DNA of 64,000 nucleotides from Pseudoxanthomonas suwonensis (lineage in GTDB: Bacteria; Pseudomonadota; Gammaproteobacteria; Xanthomonadales; Xanthomonadaceae). Of the stretch, positions 27,002-35,609 are shown one piece after another (positions within the stretch are counted from its first letter, which is position 1; each line of letters opens with the position of its first letter). Below the pieces are notes generated by a model. The model worked only from the letters and a program-made list of their open reading frames with translations, was not told the origin of the DNA and searched no databases. Location of the stretch: assembly GCF_000972865.1 (NCBI RefSeq), contig NZ_CP011144.1, forward strand, positions 1,550,001-1,614,000. Reading direction: 5' to 3'. The translations under genes were made by a program, and so were the position numbers.

Positions 27002-28669
27002 ATGAGCGCCACCACCATCACGCAACCCGCGCCCAAGGGCGAGCTGACCCAGGGCCACAAGAAGGTCATCTTCGCCTCGAGCCTGGGCACGGTCTTCGAG
27101 TGGTACGACTTCTACCTGTACGGTTCGCTGGCGGTGATCATCGCCAGGCAGTTCTTCAGCGGCGTCAACGAGACCACGGGCATGATCTTCGCCCTGCTGG
27201 CCTTCGCCGCCGGCTTCTTCGTGCGCCCGTTCGGTGCGGCCTTCTTCGGCAGCCTCGGTGACCGCATCGGTCGCAAGTACACGTTCCTGGTCACGATCCT
27301 GATCATGGGCATCTCCACCTTCCTGGTCGGCATCCTGCCCAACTACGCGACGATCGGCTTCGCCGCGCCGGTGATCCTGATCGTGCTGCGCCTGGCCCAG
27401 GGCCTGGCGATGGGCGGCGAGTACGGCGGCGCGGCCACCTACGTGGCCGAGCATGCGCCACCGGGCAGGCGCGGCCTGTACACCAGCTTCATCCAGACCA
27501 CCGCCACGCTGGGCCTGTTCCTGTCGCTGGCGGTGATCCTGACCTGCCGCCTGACCCTGGGCGACGAGGCGTTCGAGGCCTGGGGCTGGCGCATCCCGTT
27601 CCTGGGCTCGATCGTGCTGCTGGGCATCTCGGTGTGGATCCGCCTGCAGCTGAGCGAGTCGCCGCTGTTCCAGCAGATGAAGGCCGAGGGCAAGGGTTCC
27701 AAGCAGCCGTTCCGCGACTCGCTCAAGGGCGGCAACATGAAGCTGATGCTGCTGGTGCTGTTTGGCGCCACCGCCGGCCAGGCCGTGGTCTGGTACGCCG
27801 GCCAGTTCTACGCGCTGTTCTACCTGCAGAGCATGCTCAAGGTCGACCCGACCGTGTCCTACCTGCTGATCGCCGCCTCGCTGCTGCTGGCCACGCCGTT
27901 CTTCCTGTTCTTCGGCTGGCTGTCGGACAAGATCGGGCGCAAGAAGATCATCATGGCCGGCTGCCTGCTGGCGGCGTTGACCTACTTCCCGATCTTCAAG
28001 GGCATCACCCACTTCGCCAACCCGGGCGTGGAGGAGGCCAGCCGCAACTCGCCGGCGGTGGTCGTGGCCGATCCGGCCACCTGCAGCTTCCAGTTCGATC
28101 CTGTGGGCATCCGCAAGTTCACCAGCTCCTGCGACGTGGCCACCGCCGCGCTGACCCGCGCCGGCGTGCCCTACAGCGTGGAAAAGGCGCCGGCCGGCTC
28201 GCTCGCGCAGATCCGGTTCGGGAACAACACCGCCATCGACTCGTTCGAGGCCGAAGGCCTGGCCGGCGACGCGCTCAAGACCCGGCAGGGCGAGTTCGCC
28301 GCCGCGCTGAAGGAGGCGTTCGCCACCGCCGGCTATCCGGCCAAGGCCGACACCGCCCGCATCAACATCCCGATGACGATCCTGCTGCTGTGGATCCTGG
28401 TGCTGTACGTGACCATGGTCTATGGCCCGATCGCCGCCTACCTGGTGGAGCTGTTCCCGACCCGGATCCGCTACACCTCCATGTCGCTGCCGTACCACAT
28501 CGGCAACGGCTGGTTCGGCGGGTTCCTGCCGGCAATCTCCTTCGCCCTGGTCGCGGGCACCGGCAACCTGTACTTCGGCCTGTGGTACCCGATCGGCATC
28601 GCCGTGATGACCCTGGTGATCGGCACGCTGTTCCTGCACGAGACCAAGAACGTGGACATCACCAAGTAG
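27002..28669 (+). CDS. MHS-family MFS transporter with an inserted soluble domain
   Basis: A 555-residue metabolite:H+ symporter. The first half shows SSLGTVFEWYDFYLYGSLAV, the MFS motif GSLGDRIGRKYTF and GLAMGGEYGGAATYVAEH, all typical of MHS carriers. Between the helix ending near residue 335 and the helix INIPMTILLLWILVLYVTMV near 454 lies an insertion of about 115 residues, hydrophilic, with Cys361 and Cys377, that ordinary 430-residue MHS proteins lack. The substrate is probably a carboxylate given the porin upstream and the divergent acs; this is inference. A strong terminator-like hairpin follows. Confidence 0.88.
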   Translation: MSATTITQPAPKGELTQGHKKVIFASSLGTVFEWYDFYLYGSLAVIIARQFFSGVNETTGMIFALLAFAAGFFVRPFGAAFFGSLGDRIGRKYTFLVTILIMGISTFLVGILPNYATIGFAAPVILIVLRLAQGLAMGGEYGGAATYVAEHAPPGRRGLYTSFIQTTATLGLFLSLAVILTCRLTLGDEAFEAWGWRIPFLGSIVLLGISVWIRLQLSESPLFQQMKAEGKGSKQPFRDSLKGGNMKLMLLVLFGATAGQAVVWYAGQFYALFYLQSMLKVDPTVSYLLIAASLLLATPFFLFFGWLSDKIGRKKIIMAGCLLAALTYFPIFKGITHFANPGVEEASRNSPAVVVADPATCSFQFDPVGIRKFTSSCDVATAALTRAGVPYSVEKAPAGSLAQIRFGNNTAIDSFEAEGLAGDALKTRQGEFAAALKEAFATAGYPAKADTARINIPMTILLLWILVLYVTMVYGPIAAYLVELFPTRIRYTSMSLPYHIGNGWFGGFLPAISFALVAGTGNLYFGLWYPIGIAVMTLVIGTLFLHETKNVDITK

Positions 28670-28714
28670 CCCCCCCCTCCCTCCCCCGGCCGGCGGCCAC
28701 GCCGGCTCCCCCGG

Positions 28715-28749
28715 GCGCCGGCTCCCACGTGGAGCCGGCGCTTTCTTTT
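28715..28749 (+). terminator. Intrinsic terminator of the porin-MHS transporter operon
   Basis: Perfect 11-bp stem GCGCCGGCTCC / GGAGCCGGCGC with a CACGT loop, followed by TTTCTTTT. It lies 45 bases after the transporter stop. Confidence 0.85.
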
Positions 28750-28848
28750 GGTTCTTGGCCCGTTTGAGGGGGGACGGGTCATGAGGCAACTGCAACTGCA
28801 ACTGCAACCGCAAGAGCGCCGGGGGTGGTGGGCTTCGGGCTGAGCCGC

Positions 28849-28947
28849 GGCAGTGCGGGTGTGTTGCGGTCGGCTCGACGGCACATCCGTGTGCCGACTC
28901 GCCGACGCGGCCATCCATGGCCGCTGCCGCAACATACCCGCACTGCC
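28849..28947. repeat. Three-way-junction palindromic element, copy B
   Basis: Outer arms GGCAGTGCGGGTGTGTTGCG and its inverted partner (28927-28947) pair over 21 bases with one G-T. Inside are CGGCACATCCGTGTGCCG at 28879 and GCGGCCATCCATGGCCGC at 28907. Element A has the same two inner hairpins in the reverse order, so B is the same element inserted in the opposite orientation. Confidence 0.88.
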
Positions 28948-29024
28948 ACGTCTTCGGGGACGTCGGGGTCGTGGTTCCGTTCCGGCGTCCAGAAGCAACA
29001 GTCGTCGTTGCGTCGCCCGCGCCG

Positions 29025-29248
29025 TTCTGTAGGAGCCGGGTTTGACCGCGACGCGATGCCGCCGGCACAGGCGACGCCCTCATGGTTCCGACGCCTGTGT
29101 CGCCGACTGAAGTCAGCTCCTACAGAAGAGCGGCCGCGCCGTGGCGGTTGTAGGAGCCGGGTTCAGCCGGCGACACGACGCCCTCGGCACGGGCGACGCC
29201 CTGGGATTTCCGATGCCCGGGTCGCCAGCAAGCTGGGCTCCTACAGGA
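29025..29248. repeat. REP-like inverted-pair repeat, two units (locus R7)
   Basis: Unit one runs GTAGGAGCCGGGTTTGACCG to GAAGTCAGCTCCTAC. The linker AGAAGAGCGGCCGCGCCGTG follows, then unit two from GTAGGAGCCGGGTTCAGCC to CCAGCAAGCTGGGCTCCTAC. The linker matches that of the tandem array at 16.2 kb. Confidence 0.9.
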
Positions 29249-29323
29249 AGCCCGGAACCATCAGGTCGCGGTGTTTTCTCGCCAGGTCATGGAAGCCACG
29301 ACCGCCACGCCACCCGAGGACGT

Positions 29324-29424
29324 CGTCCTGCCGGGGTATGGCGCAAGTGGCACAGGGAGGTGCCACGGCCCCGAGTTGAGGGCAGGATGCCCGACCGAGG
29401 GGTAAGCCATACCCCGGCAGGACG
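29324..29424. repeat. Three-way-junction palindromic element, copy C
   Basis: A perfect 19-bp outer stem pairs 29324-29342 (CGTCCTGCCGGGGTATGGC) with 29406-29424. Inner hairpins are GTGGCACAGGGAGGTGCCAC at 29347 and GGGCAGGATGCCC at 29380. Architecture equals copies A and B, but primary sequence has diverged except around GGCACAGGGA. Confidence 0.85.
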
Positions 29425-29577
29425 GCGGCCCGGCCGAAGCCAGCGCTCTTGCTCCTAGGCCATAGCGACGGCAGCCCGCCGAAACCGACGCCAGTGGTTC
29501 GCGACGACGCCTGCTGCTGACTCAGGATCCGGGCGGCCTTCGCCGGAGTTGGGAGAAGACCCTTTCTGCCGGGCGGC

Positions 29578-30831
29578 TCAGCGGCTGCGATCGCGCCAGT
29601 GGGCCTCGCGCAGCGCCAGGCCCAGCAGCACGCCGCAGACGGCGGCATAGACGCTGGTGGTGGTCTGGTGGGCGAAGATCGACTGGGTCAGGCCGGCGAG
29701 CATGAACATCGCCACCACCATCGCCCCGGCGGAGGCCGCGCCGCGCAGCCGCCCGGTGGCCGCGCCGCGGCGCAGGTGCAGGAACAACCACAGCGGGATG
29801 CCGTAGAGCATCGCCAGCGCGGCCACGCCCGGTATGCCCATGGTCGCGGCCCACTCGGCCAGGTCGTTGTGCGCGTGATCGAGGTGGCAGCGCTCGGGCT
29901 GATTGCCGGCGTCACCGCGGCAGGCCGGCAGCCGCTGCATTGCCCGGTCGAACTCGCCGAATCCGACCCCGGTCCAGGGCGCGTCGGCGAACGCGCCGGC
30001 GGCCACCCGCAGCCGCTCCAGGCGCGCGCCGGCGGAGGAGTTGTGGTCGCCGCGGTCCAGCCGCGCGAGGTCCTGGCGCAGTTCGGCCAGCCGCATCTGC
30101 TGGTGCAGCGCCGGCACCGAGGCCAGCAGCACGATGCCGGCGGCCACCATCGCGCCGAGCACCAGGCCGCGGCTGCGCCGGCTGCGCCAGCCGCTGCCCA
30201 GCACCAGCACCAGCAGCATCAGCAGCAGCCCCGGCCAGGCGCCACGGGTGCCGCTGAGCAGGATCGCCAGCACGCCCAGCGCCAGTCCGATCACCGACCA
30301 GTGCCAGCTGCGCGGCGGGCGGCAGAACACCGCCAGCACCATCAGCACCAGCACTACGTCGGCGAAGACGATCTCGTTGAGCCAGCCGCCAGCGCGGACC
30401 GCGCCGGCCAGCACCTGGGTCAGGGCCAACGCGGCGGCGGCCAGCAGTCCCGCCAGCGCGCCGCGCCAGAGCATCGTCCGCGGCGGGTCCAGGGCCCAGG
30501 CCCAGGCCATTGCCCACGGCAGCACCAGCCAGCGGTCGCGGCCGTCGATGCCCTCACTGGACCCGGTCAGGCGGATCGAGACCAGCGCCACCAGCAACGG
30601 CACGATCCCGGCCAGCGCCACCAGCAGCCACGGCCAGCCGATCTGGCGGGTGGCGCGGGCCACGCGCAACGGCACCAGCAGGGTCGAGGCCAACAGCAGC
30701 AGGCCGAAGGGCAGCAGTCCCTTGGGGATGGACAGGGTCAGCGCCGGCAGGCACCACAGGCCCAGCGCCGCGCAGGCCTGCGCCCAGCGCAGCCGCCAGT
30801 CGCCCGTATTGTCGGATCGCACGTCTTCCAT
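29578..30831 (-). CDS. O-antigen ligase (WaaL)-like polytopic membrane protein
   Basis: A 417-residue inner-membrane protein with about 11-12 hydrophobic segments and one large periplasmic loop (about residues 255-340) containing ARLERLRVAAGAFADAPWTG, VGFGEFDRAMQRLPACRG and CHLDHAHNDLAEWAATMGIP. The HxHNxxLE-like pattern HAHNDLAEW and the preceding Arg-rich helix are hallmarks of the O-antigen ligase/Wzy-C superfamily. It probably transfers a glycan from undecaprenyl diphosphate to an acceptor such as lipid A core. The ATG at MEDVRSDNTGDW is preferred; a GTG 17 codons upstream is possible. It is downstream of the GT83-type gene on the same strand. Confidence 0.82.
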   Translation of the reverse strand: MEDVRSDNTGDWRLRWAQACAALGLWCLPALTLSIPKGLLPFGLLLLASTLLVPLRVARATRQIGWPWLLVALAGIVPLLVALVSIRLTGSSEGIDGRDRWLVLPWAMAWAWALDPPRTMLWRGALAGLLAAAALALTQVLAGAVRAGGWLNEIVFADVVLVLMVLAVFCRPPRSWHWSVIGLALGVLAILLSGTRGAWPGLLLMLLVLVLGSGWRSRRSRGLVLGAMVAAGIVLLASVPALHQQMRLAELRQDLARLDRGDHNSSAGARLERLRVAAGAFADAPWTGVGFGEFDRAMQRLPACRGDAGNQPERCHLDHAHNDLAEWAATMGIPGVAALAMLYGIPLWLFLHLRRGAATGRLRGAASAGAMVVAMFMLAGLTQSIFAHQTTTSVYAAVCGVLLGLALREAHWRDRSR

Positions 30832-30903
30832 CCACACCCCCGCACCGGCTGCGGCGCATGTTCCGGCCCGTTCCCGGAACACGCGCTGAGCCGGCGCAGC
30901 GTC

Positions 30904-32619
30904 CTAGTCGGTATCGTGTTCCTGGACGGCCTCGGCCCGTGCCCGTTCCTCGCCCGTGGCCACGCACTCCCCGGCCACTGCGCCGGGCGGTACCAGCCAC
31001 CAACGGCGGCGGTTGGAAATGCCGGCCAGTTCGATCCGCTGCCGGTCGATGCAGGCCTCCAGCGCCTGCTCCCGCACCAGCAGCCAGCGCCCGGGCACCT
31101 GCGCCTGCCAGGCCACCGCGCGCCGCAGTTGCTCGTCCCACGGCACCTGGAAGCCGAATTCCGCCACCGCGCGGTCGGCCATCAGCAGGTTCTGCTCCTT
31201 CCAGGCCACCAGGCCCAGTTCCGCCTCCGGCCCGATCCGGCGCCCGGCATCGGTCATGACCCCGCGCGCGGAACTGGCGTCGTTGAGGACCTGGTGGCCG
31301 ACCAGGCCGAAGGCCACCCACAGCCCGGCCAGGGTGCCGAACAGCGCCGCCGCCGTGCGGCGGCGGAACGCCAGCACGCAGCCCAGCCCCCAGGTGCCGA
31401 TCGCCAGCAGCATCCAGCCGCCGGCGCGGATCCCGGCCGGATCCAGCCCGCGCTGCAACTCCAGCCGCAGCGCCAGCGACCCGCTCCCGCCCAGCAGCAC
31501 CAGCCCACCTGCCAGGAACAGCAGCGCCAGCGCCGCCGCCAGCGCCAGCAGCAGCGCCCTCGCCCAGCGACGGCGCAACAGCCCCGGCAGCAGCGGCGCC
31601 AGCGCCAGGCACATCATCGGCAGCGCCGGCATCACGTACACGTCGCGCTTGCCGGCGGGGATCGAGAAGAACACCACCACCAGCGCCCACCATGCCAGTG
31701 GCAGCAGGTAACGCGCGTCACGGCGCCGCAGCCGCCGCCACCAGGCCGGCAGCGCCCACGGCAGCGCCAGCGCCGGCGGGATCCACATCGTCAGCATCAC
31801 CCCGAGGTGATACCAGGGCGGCTGGTGGTGGTCCCAGGACTGCGAATAACGCTTGGCGGTCTGCCGGAACAGGATGTCGTCGAGGTAGGCGCGGTATTCG
31901 GGCAGGTCCTTGGACAGGGCCACCGCCACCACCGGCAGCAGCCACGCCGACACCGCGGCCAGGAACGCCAGCGGCCCCAGCCAGAAGCGCGGATCGCGCA
32001 CGTGCACCCGCACCCGCGGCCAGCCGCGCCAGGAAGCCAGCACCGCCGGCAGCAGCATCAGCAGCGCGATCGCGCCCACGCCCTTGGTGATCGTGCCCAG
32101 CCCGGCGGCGAACCAGCCCAGCGTCCACCAGCGCCAGTCCGGGCCGAGCAACAGGTGGCGCAGCAGGCCGTAGTTGGCCAGGGTGATGAAGAAGGTGACC
32201 AACGGGTCGATCTGCGCCTTCTTCGCCTGCCAGGTGAACTGGAACGCGAACAGCAGCGCCCAGGCCGCATACAGCCCGACCCGCCGCGTCCACAGCCGCC
32301 GGCCCAGGTCCTGCACGCACCACAACGTGCCCAGCGCGGCCAGCAGCGAGGGCAGCAGGAACGCCACGCGCCAGTTGCCGAAGACCGTATGGAACGCGGC
32401 CTGCAGCCACATCAGCATCGGCGGCTTGTCGGAATACAGTTCGCTGCCGCGGTGCGGGAACAGCCAGTTGCCGCTCTCCACCATCTGCTTGGCGACCAGG
32501 GCGAAGCGCGGCTCGTCGGCCGGCCACGGGTCGCGCAGGCCCAGCCCCGCGCCCAGCACGAGCAGCGCCACGATCCAGAACAGCCAGGTCTCGCGGGTGC
32601 GCGCGTCTAGAGTCGGCAT
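30904..32619 (-). CDS. ArnT-like glycosyltransferase (GT83/PMT superfamily)
   Basis: A 571-residue membrane glycosyltransferase. The first periplasmic loop holds the catalytic-type motif LRDPWPADEPRFALVAKQMV followed by SGNWLFPHRGSELYSDKPPM, as in lipid A aminoarabinose transferase ArnT. About 12 helices follow, then a soluble C-terminal region with the SIPAGKRDVYVMPALP segment beforehand. It uses a polyprenyl-phosphate sugar donor to modify an envelope acceptor; whether that acceptor is lipid A or a protein cannot be told. A longer upstream frame is a shadow of rsmB. A TATCAT hexamer ends nine bases before the ATG. Confidence 0.85.
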   Translation of the reverse strand: MPTLDARTRETWLFWIVALLVLGAGLGLRDPWPADEPRFALVAKQMVESGNWLFPHRGSELYSDKPPMLMWLQAAFHTVFGNWRVAFLLPSLLAALGTLWCVQDLGRRLWTRRVGLYAAWALLFAFQFTWQAKKAQIDPLVTFFITLANYGLLRHLLLGPDWRWWTLGWFAAGLGTITKGVGAIALLMLLPAVLASWRGWPRVRVHVRDPRFWLGPLAFLAAVSAWLLPVVAVALSKDLPEYRAYLDDILFRQTAKRYSQSWDHHQPPWYHLGVMLTMWIPPALALPWALPAWWRRLRRRDARYLLPLAWWALVVVFFSIPAGKRDVYVMPALPMMCLALAPLLPGLLRRRWARALLLALAAALALLFLAGGLVLLGGSGSLALRLELQRGLDPAGIRAGGWMLLAIGTWGLGCVLAFRRRTAAALFGTLAGLWVAFGLVGHQVLNDASSARGVMTDAGRRIGPEAELGLVAWKEQNLLMADRAVAEFGFQVPWDEQLRRAVAWQAQVPGRWLLVREQALEACIDRQRIELAGISNRRRWWLVPPGAVAGECVATGEERARAEAVQEHDTD

Positions 32620-32628
32620 AGGGCGCCG

Positions 32629-32634
32629 ATGATA
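32629..32634 (-). promoter_or_regulatory. -10-like hexamer 9 nt upstream of the GT83-type ATG
   Basis: TATCAT on the reverse strand, inside the 23-base gap after rsmB. It suggests a separate leaderless transcript for the glycosyltransferase gene. Confidence 0.45.
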
Positions 32635-32642
32635 GCGGGCGC

Positions 32643-34007
32643 TCAGTCGGCCTTTCGTAGACGCGCGTAGAAGAATCCGTCCATCCCGTCCTCGCCGGGC
32701 AGGCGCTGGCGGCCGGCGCCGGCGGCATGGCCGAACTCCTCTGGCAGCGCGACGGCGCGCGCGTCGGGCGTGCGCGCCAGGAACGCATCGACCTGCTCCG
32801 CGTTCTCCTCCGGCAGGATCGAGCAGGTCGCGTACAGCAGCGTGCCGCCGGGGCGCAGCAGCGCCCAGGTCGCGTCGAGCAGCCGTGCCTGGGCCTGGAC
32901 CAGGGCGGCGAGGTCGTCCTCGCGCCGGTGCAGCAGGATATCCGGCTGCCGCCGCACCACCCCGGTGGCCGAGCACGGCGCGTCGAGCAGGATCGCGTCG
33001 AAGGTGAAGCCGTCCCACCACAGCGCCGGCATCGTCGCGTCGGCGGCGCGGACCTGCGCGCGTTCCAGCACGCCCGAGCGCCGCAGGTTGTCTTCCACCC
33101 GCGGCAGGCGCCGCGGATCCACGTCCAGGGCCAGCAGTTCCAGCGCCGGGTCGCGCTCGAGCAGGTGCGCGGCCTTGCCGCCGGGGGCGGCGCAGGCGTC
33201 GAGCACGCGTGCGCCCGGTTCCGGCGCCAGCGCATCGGCGGCCTGCTGCGCCGAACCGTCCTGCACCGCGACCAGGCCCTCGTCGAAACCCGGCAGCGCC
33301 GCCACCGGCACCGGCGCATCCAGGCGCAGCGCATCGGCCAAGCGCGGATCCGTCTCCGCGGCGAGCCCGGCCTGCTCCAACCGTGCGCGGTAGTCCTCGC
33401 GCGCTATCCGGCCGCGGTTGACCCGCAGCCACAGCGGCCCGGGCTGGGCGCTGGCGGCGAACACCGCCGGCGCCTGCGCCGGCCAGGCCGCCGCGATCCG
33501 CTCGCGCAGCCAGGACGGCCACGCGCCGGCCGGGTCGGCCGGTGGAAAACCTTCGCGCTGGGCGCGGCGCAGCAGCGCGTTGACCAGCCCGGCCTGGTGC
33601 GGCCGGCCCAGCGCGCGCGCCGCCTCGACGGTGGCGTCCAGCGCCGCGTGCGCCGGCAGCTGCAGCGCGTCGAGCTGGGCACAGCCGGCCAGCAGCAGCG
33701 CCAGCAATGGGCCTTCATGCGCGCCCGGCGGCTTCTGCATCCAGCCGCGCAGCGCCGGTTCGTAACGGTAGCGCCCGCGCAGCGCGGCGAACGCGATCGC
33801 CTCCAGCAGCGCGCGGTCGCGCGGGTCGGGCAGGCGCGGCAGCGCCGCGGCCAGCTCCGACTTCAGCGACCGGCCGCGGTGCACCACTGCATCGAGCACC
33901 TGCGCGGCCAGCACGCGCACTTCCACGCCGGGCGCCAGCGGGCGCCGCCCAGGTCCGGGCGGCCGCGGCGGGATCGGCCGGTCGGCGGGGGGACGCGGCT
34001 GCGACAT
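32643..34007 (-). CDS. rsmB: 16S rRNA (cytosine-967-C5)-methyltransferase
   Basis: A 454-residue SAM-dependent RNA methyltransferase. The N-terminal NusB-like RNA-binding domain (about 25-155) contains [20 protein letters not shown] and [17 protein letters not shown]. The catalytic domain has SAM motif [17 protein letters not shown] and the two cysteines in [17 protein letters not shown] and [18 protein letters not shown]. The C-terminal [15 protein letters not shown] is canonical. The start is four bases past the fmt stop, so it is translationally linked to fmt, in the order def-fmt-rsmB. Confidence 0.95.
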   Translation of the reverse strand: MSQPRPPADRPIPPRPPGPGRRPLAPGVEVRVLAAQVLDAVVHRGRSLKSELAAALPRLPDPRDRALLEAIAFAALRGRYRYEPALRGWMQKPPGAHEGPLLALLLAGCAQLDALQLPAHAALDATVEAARALGRPHQAGLVNALLRRAQREGFPPADPAGAWPSWLRERIAAAWPAQAPAVFAASAQPGPLWLRVNRGRIAREDYRARLEQAGLAAETDPRLADALRLDAPVPVAALPGFDEGLVAVQDGSAQQAADALAPEPGARVLDACAAPGGKAAHLLERDPALELLALDVDPRRLPRVEDNLRRSGVLERAQVRAADATMPALWWDGFTFDAILLDAPCSATGVVRRQPDILLHRREDDLAALVQAQARLLDATWALLRPGGTLLYATCSILPEENAEQVDAFLARTPDARAVALPEEFGHAAGAGRQRLPGEDGMDGFFYARLRKAD

Positions 34008-34010
34008 CGG

Positions 34011-34934
34011 TCAGTCAGCCCGTGCCAGGTCGCGGCGCGCGTTGAGCCAGTCGGCCGCGGTGATCGCGCGGCCGCCGTCGCGCTGGACCACGCGCAGGCG
34101 CAGCACGCCCTGGCCGCAGGCGATGTCGATGCCCTCGCGCCCGGCGGCCAGCAGGGTGCCGGGCTCGGCGCCGTGCCCGGCCTCCAGCGCGATCGCGCCA
34201 TGGATGCGCAGGCGCTCGCCGGCGACCGTGGCCTCGGCCACCGGCCAGGGGTTGAACGCTCGCACGGTGCGCGCCAGCTCGGCCGCCGGCCGCTGCCAGT
34301 CCAGCCGCGCCTCGGCCTTGTCCAGTTTGTGCGCGTAGGTGACGCCATCGTCCGGCTGTGGCCACGGCACCGGCAGCAGGCCGGCACGCAGCAGGCCCAG
34401 GCCGTCGGCCAGCACCTGCGCGCCCATCTCCGCCAGGCGGTCGTGCAACTGGCCGCCGGTCTCCTCCGGCCCGATCGGGGTGGCCTGCTCGAGCAGCACC
34501 GGACCGGTGTCCAGGCCGGCCTCCATCCGCATCAGGCACACGCCGGTCTCGGCGTCGCCGGCCTGGATCGCGCGCTGGATCGGCGCGGCGCCGCGCCAGC
34601 GCGGCAGCAGCGAGGCGTGCACGTTCCAGCAGCCGTGCGCGGGGATGGCCAGCACCGCCCTGGGCAGGATCAGGCCGTAGGCGACCACGACCATCAGGTC
34701 CGGGGCCAGCGCGCGCAGTTCGCGCTGCGCCTCGGCGCCGCGCAGCGTTTCCGGCTGCAGCACCGGGATGCCGCGGGCGACGGCCTCCTGCTTGACCGGC
34801 GAGGCGGCCAGGCCACGGCCGCGCCCGGCCGGGCGGTCGGGCTGGGTGTAGACGGCCACCACCTCGCCGGTGCGCGCGGCGGCACGCAGCGAGGGCACCG
34901 CGAAGTCCGGGGTACCGGCGAAGACGATTCTCAT
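34011..34934 (-). CDS. fmt: Methionyl-tRNA formyltransferase
   Basis: A 307-residue enzyme that formylates initiator Met-tRNA using 10-formyltetrahydrofolate. The N-terminus [19 protein letters not shown], the active-site block [40 protein letters not shown] and the C-terminal tRNA-binding part with [20 protein letters not shown] are all present. It is 31 bases downstream of def and overlaps rsmB regulation as a def-fmt-rsmB operon. Confidence 0.96.
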   Translation of the reverse strand: MRIVFAGTPDFAVPSLRAAARTGEVVAVYTQPDRPAGRGRGLAASPVKQEAVARGIPVLQPETLRGAEAQRELRALAPDLMVVVAYGLILPRAVLAIPAHGCWNVHASLLPRWRGAAPIQRAIQAGDAETGVCLMRMEAGLDTGPVLLEQATPIGPEETGGQLHDRLAEMGAQVLADGLGLLRAGLLPVPWPQPDDGVTYAHKLDKAEARLDWQRPAAELARTVRAFNPWPVAEATVAGERLRIHGAIALEAGHGAEPGTLLAAGREGIDIACGQGVLRLRVVQRDGGRAITAADWLNARRDLARAD

Positions 34935-34965
34935 GAGTGCGGGGACTGGTGAATCCCGCTCCAGC

Positions 34966-35478
34966 TCACGCCGCGTGCTTGCGCTGCTTGGCCAGCTTCT
35001 TGCGCACCATCTCGCGCTTGAGCGGCGACAGGTAGTCGATGAACAGCTTGCCGTCGAGATGGTCGATCTCGTGCTGGATGCATACCGCCAGCAGGCCGTC
35101 GGTGGTCAGCTCCTGCTCGCGCCCCTCACGGTCCAGGTAGCGGACGCTGACGGTGTCGGCGCGGGTCACGTCGGCGAAGACGCCGGGGATCGACAGGCAG
35201 CCCTCCTGGTAGACCTGCTGGCCCTGGCGGGCGCCGATCTCCGGATTGACGAACACCAGCGGCTGGTCCTTGCCCTCGCTCACGTCGATGACCATGAAAC
35301 GGTGATGCGCGTCGACCTGGGTCGCGGCCAGGCCGATGCCGGGCGCGGCGTACATGGTCTCGAACATGTCGTCGATCAGGCGCTGGAACTCCGGGCTGGC
35401 CAGCCGCGCGGCGTCGACCGGCGCGGCCTTGGTGCGCAGGCGCGTGTCGGGAAACTCGAGGATGGGGAGCTGGGCCAT
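34966..35478 (-). CDS. def: Peptide deformylase
   Basis: A 170-residue metalloenzyme removing the formyl group from nascent proteins. All three motifs are visible: [22 protein letters not shown] with the metal-ligand cysteine, and [20 protein letters not shown] with both metal-ligand histidines and the catalytic glutamate. The start has a CGGAG site upstream. Divergent from the LysM gene, with 131 bases between starts. Confidence 0.97.
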   Translation of the reverse strand: MAQLPILEFPDTRLRTKAAPVDAARLASPEFQRLIDDMFETMYAAPGIGLAATQVDAHHRFMVIDVSEGKDQPLVFVNPEIGARQGQQVYQEGCLSIPGVFADVTRADTVSVRYLDREGREQELTTDGLLAVCIQHEIDHLDGKLFIDYLSPLKREMVRKKLAKQRKHAA

Positions 35479-35541
35479 GGTCTACTCCGAGGGGAAAGGC
35501 CGGGACAAACCGGCCGGCCGTCGCAATTCTAACGCGGAAGC

Positions 35542-35574
35542 TTGCGCAACGGCCTGAATTCTGGACTATAGTCC
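35542..35574 (+). promoter_or_regulatory. Probable promoter of the LysM-dprA-smg unit
   Basis: TTGCGC at 35542 and TATAGT at 35567 with 19 bases between. The -10 is embedded in the perfect 12-bp palindrome GGACTATAGTCC (35563-35574), so the same sequence could serve either strand or bind a dimeric regulator. The ATG lies 37 bases downstream of the -10. Confidence 0.45.
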
Positions 35575-35609
35575 GCGAACCTGTTGGGGAATCAGGCGGG
35601 ATCGCAACC

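Larger units (their letters stand above)
28670..29577. other. 908-base gene-free stretch with terminator and four repeat elements
   Basis: From left to right: an intrinsic terminator, three-way-junction element B, REP-like locus R7, and element C. Nothing between them looks coding; open frames here translate repeats. The last 120 bases upstream of the ligase gene end show nothing recognisable. Confidence 0.75.

Noticed and set aside
29599..32610. A 1003-residue forward frame opposite the ligase-like and GT83-type genes
   Set aside because: Gln/His/Arg/Pro-rich shadow with no recognisable domain; the reverse-strand genes have clear membrane topology and motifs.
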